In this document: in pieces, positions 4,810 to 5,046 of the stretch
How the letters are laid out: each line of letters opens with the position of its first letter
How positions within the stretch are numbered: position 1 is the stretch's first letter
Origin: Lachnospiraceae bacterium AM93-12TA
Lineage (GTDB): Bacteria > Bacillota > Clostridia > Lachnospirales > Lachnospiraceae
Assembly: GCA_027698105.1 (NCBI GenBank)
Contig: JAQERH010000068.1
Span: 1 to 5,046, forward strand
Length of the DNA: 5,046 nucleotides
Direction: 5' to 3'
The notes under the pieces: model-generated
Seen by the model: the letters and a program-made list of their open reading frames with translations, nothing else
Told to the model about the DNA's origin: nothing
The model's database searches: none
Translations under genes and position numbers: made by a program

Positions 4810-5046
4810 TTAATTATAAAGATGAATCTTATCGCCTGTTCCACCCTTATCCAGAGGACCATTAGGTCCACCAAACCATTTGTCCATAAAGGCATCTGCA
4901 TGAGCTTGAGCACTCTGAGATGACTGATCGTTCTGAGGCTGGGATGGCTGAGGAGCTGGTGAAGGGGTTGCTATCTCACCATCGGATATGTGCTGAGGGA
5001 GTATCCCAAAGTTTGTGTAAACCTTCAAACTGATGTAAGATAGACT
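4810..5046 (-). CDS. C-terminal part of a probable third secreted protein
   Basis: The frame is open to the right edge, so the start is outside the window. An in-frame TTG at 5028 is unlikely to be the true start. The visible 78 residues begin with SLSYISLKVYTNFGILPQHISD, a hydrophobic stretch in roughly the position of the LQSKYGLVVVDI segment of the 256-residue protein. A P/Q/S linker follows (PSPAPQPSQPQNDQSSQS), then a tail AQAHADAFMDKWFGGPNG ending in DKIHLYN. The plan of folded end, low-complexity linker and short unrelated tail matches the two complete secreted paralogs downstream, so it is probably a third family member. The leader and repeats that would prove this are not in the window. 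Confidence 0.65.
   Translation of the reverse strand, partial: SLSYISLKVYTNFGILPQHISDGEIATPSPAPQPSQPQNDQSSQSAQAHADAFMDKWFGGPNGPLDKGGTGDKIHLYN

Noticed and set aside
4702..4923. Plus-strand open frame of 73 codons
   Set aside because: It runs across a stem-loop and the 3' end of a clearly coding minus-strand gene, and lacks a convincing ribosome binding site.

Overview
The window is AT-rich DNA in which every gene I can support lies on the minus strand, so transcription runs from high to low coordinates. Strong AGGAG-type ribosome binding sites, AT-rich codon use, secreted proteins with cell-wall-binding-like aromatic repeats, and small accessory operons suggest a low-GC Firmicute, most likely a gut Clostridia/Lachnospiraceae-type organism. 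That placement is inference. No rRNA, tRNA, CRISPR array or complete insertion sequence is visible.

Right half (about 2775-5046): an export cluster. It holds the 3' end of a secreted protein gene cut by the window edge, a small two-helix membrane protein, and two full-length paralogous secreted proteins of 238 and 256 residues. The two paralogs have nearly the same N-terminal leader, a diverged core with W-Y and H-D/N-G-x-F/Y-G repeats, a low-complexity linker, and unrelated short C-terminal tails. Stem-loops follow the first and last of the secreted genes. The 256-residue gene has a 5' leader that can form alternative RNA pairings involving its Shine-Dalgarno. A diverged copy of this leader, now without a proper gene, sits at 2631-2674.

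Middle (about 2251-2774): a 71-bp imperfect inverted repeat, the orphan leader copy, and a 97-99 codon ORF that looks like the N-terminal part of a GIY-YIG nuclease-type protein disrupted near its second catalytic motif.

Left half (251-2213): a tight five-gene operon. The order is a JAB/JAMM-like putative metallopeptidase, a 112-residue protein, a 101-residue protein possibly related to DUF3791, a second 112-residue paralog, and an orphan MNT-type nucleotidyltransferase. Genes overlap by 4 or 8 nt or are separated by 9 to 19 nt, so they are probably co-transcribed and partly translationally coupled. The two 112-residue paralogs align without gaps but are almost identical only over their last 32 codons. 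The combination of enzyme folds and small unknown proteins could be a defence or toxin-antitoxin-like system; the sequence alone does not prove this.

The last 250 bases (1-250) are mostly non-coding, with a possible start of another gene running off the left edge.
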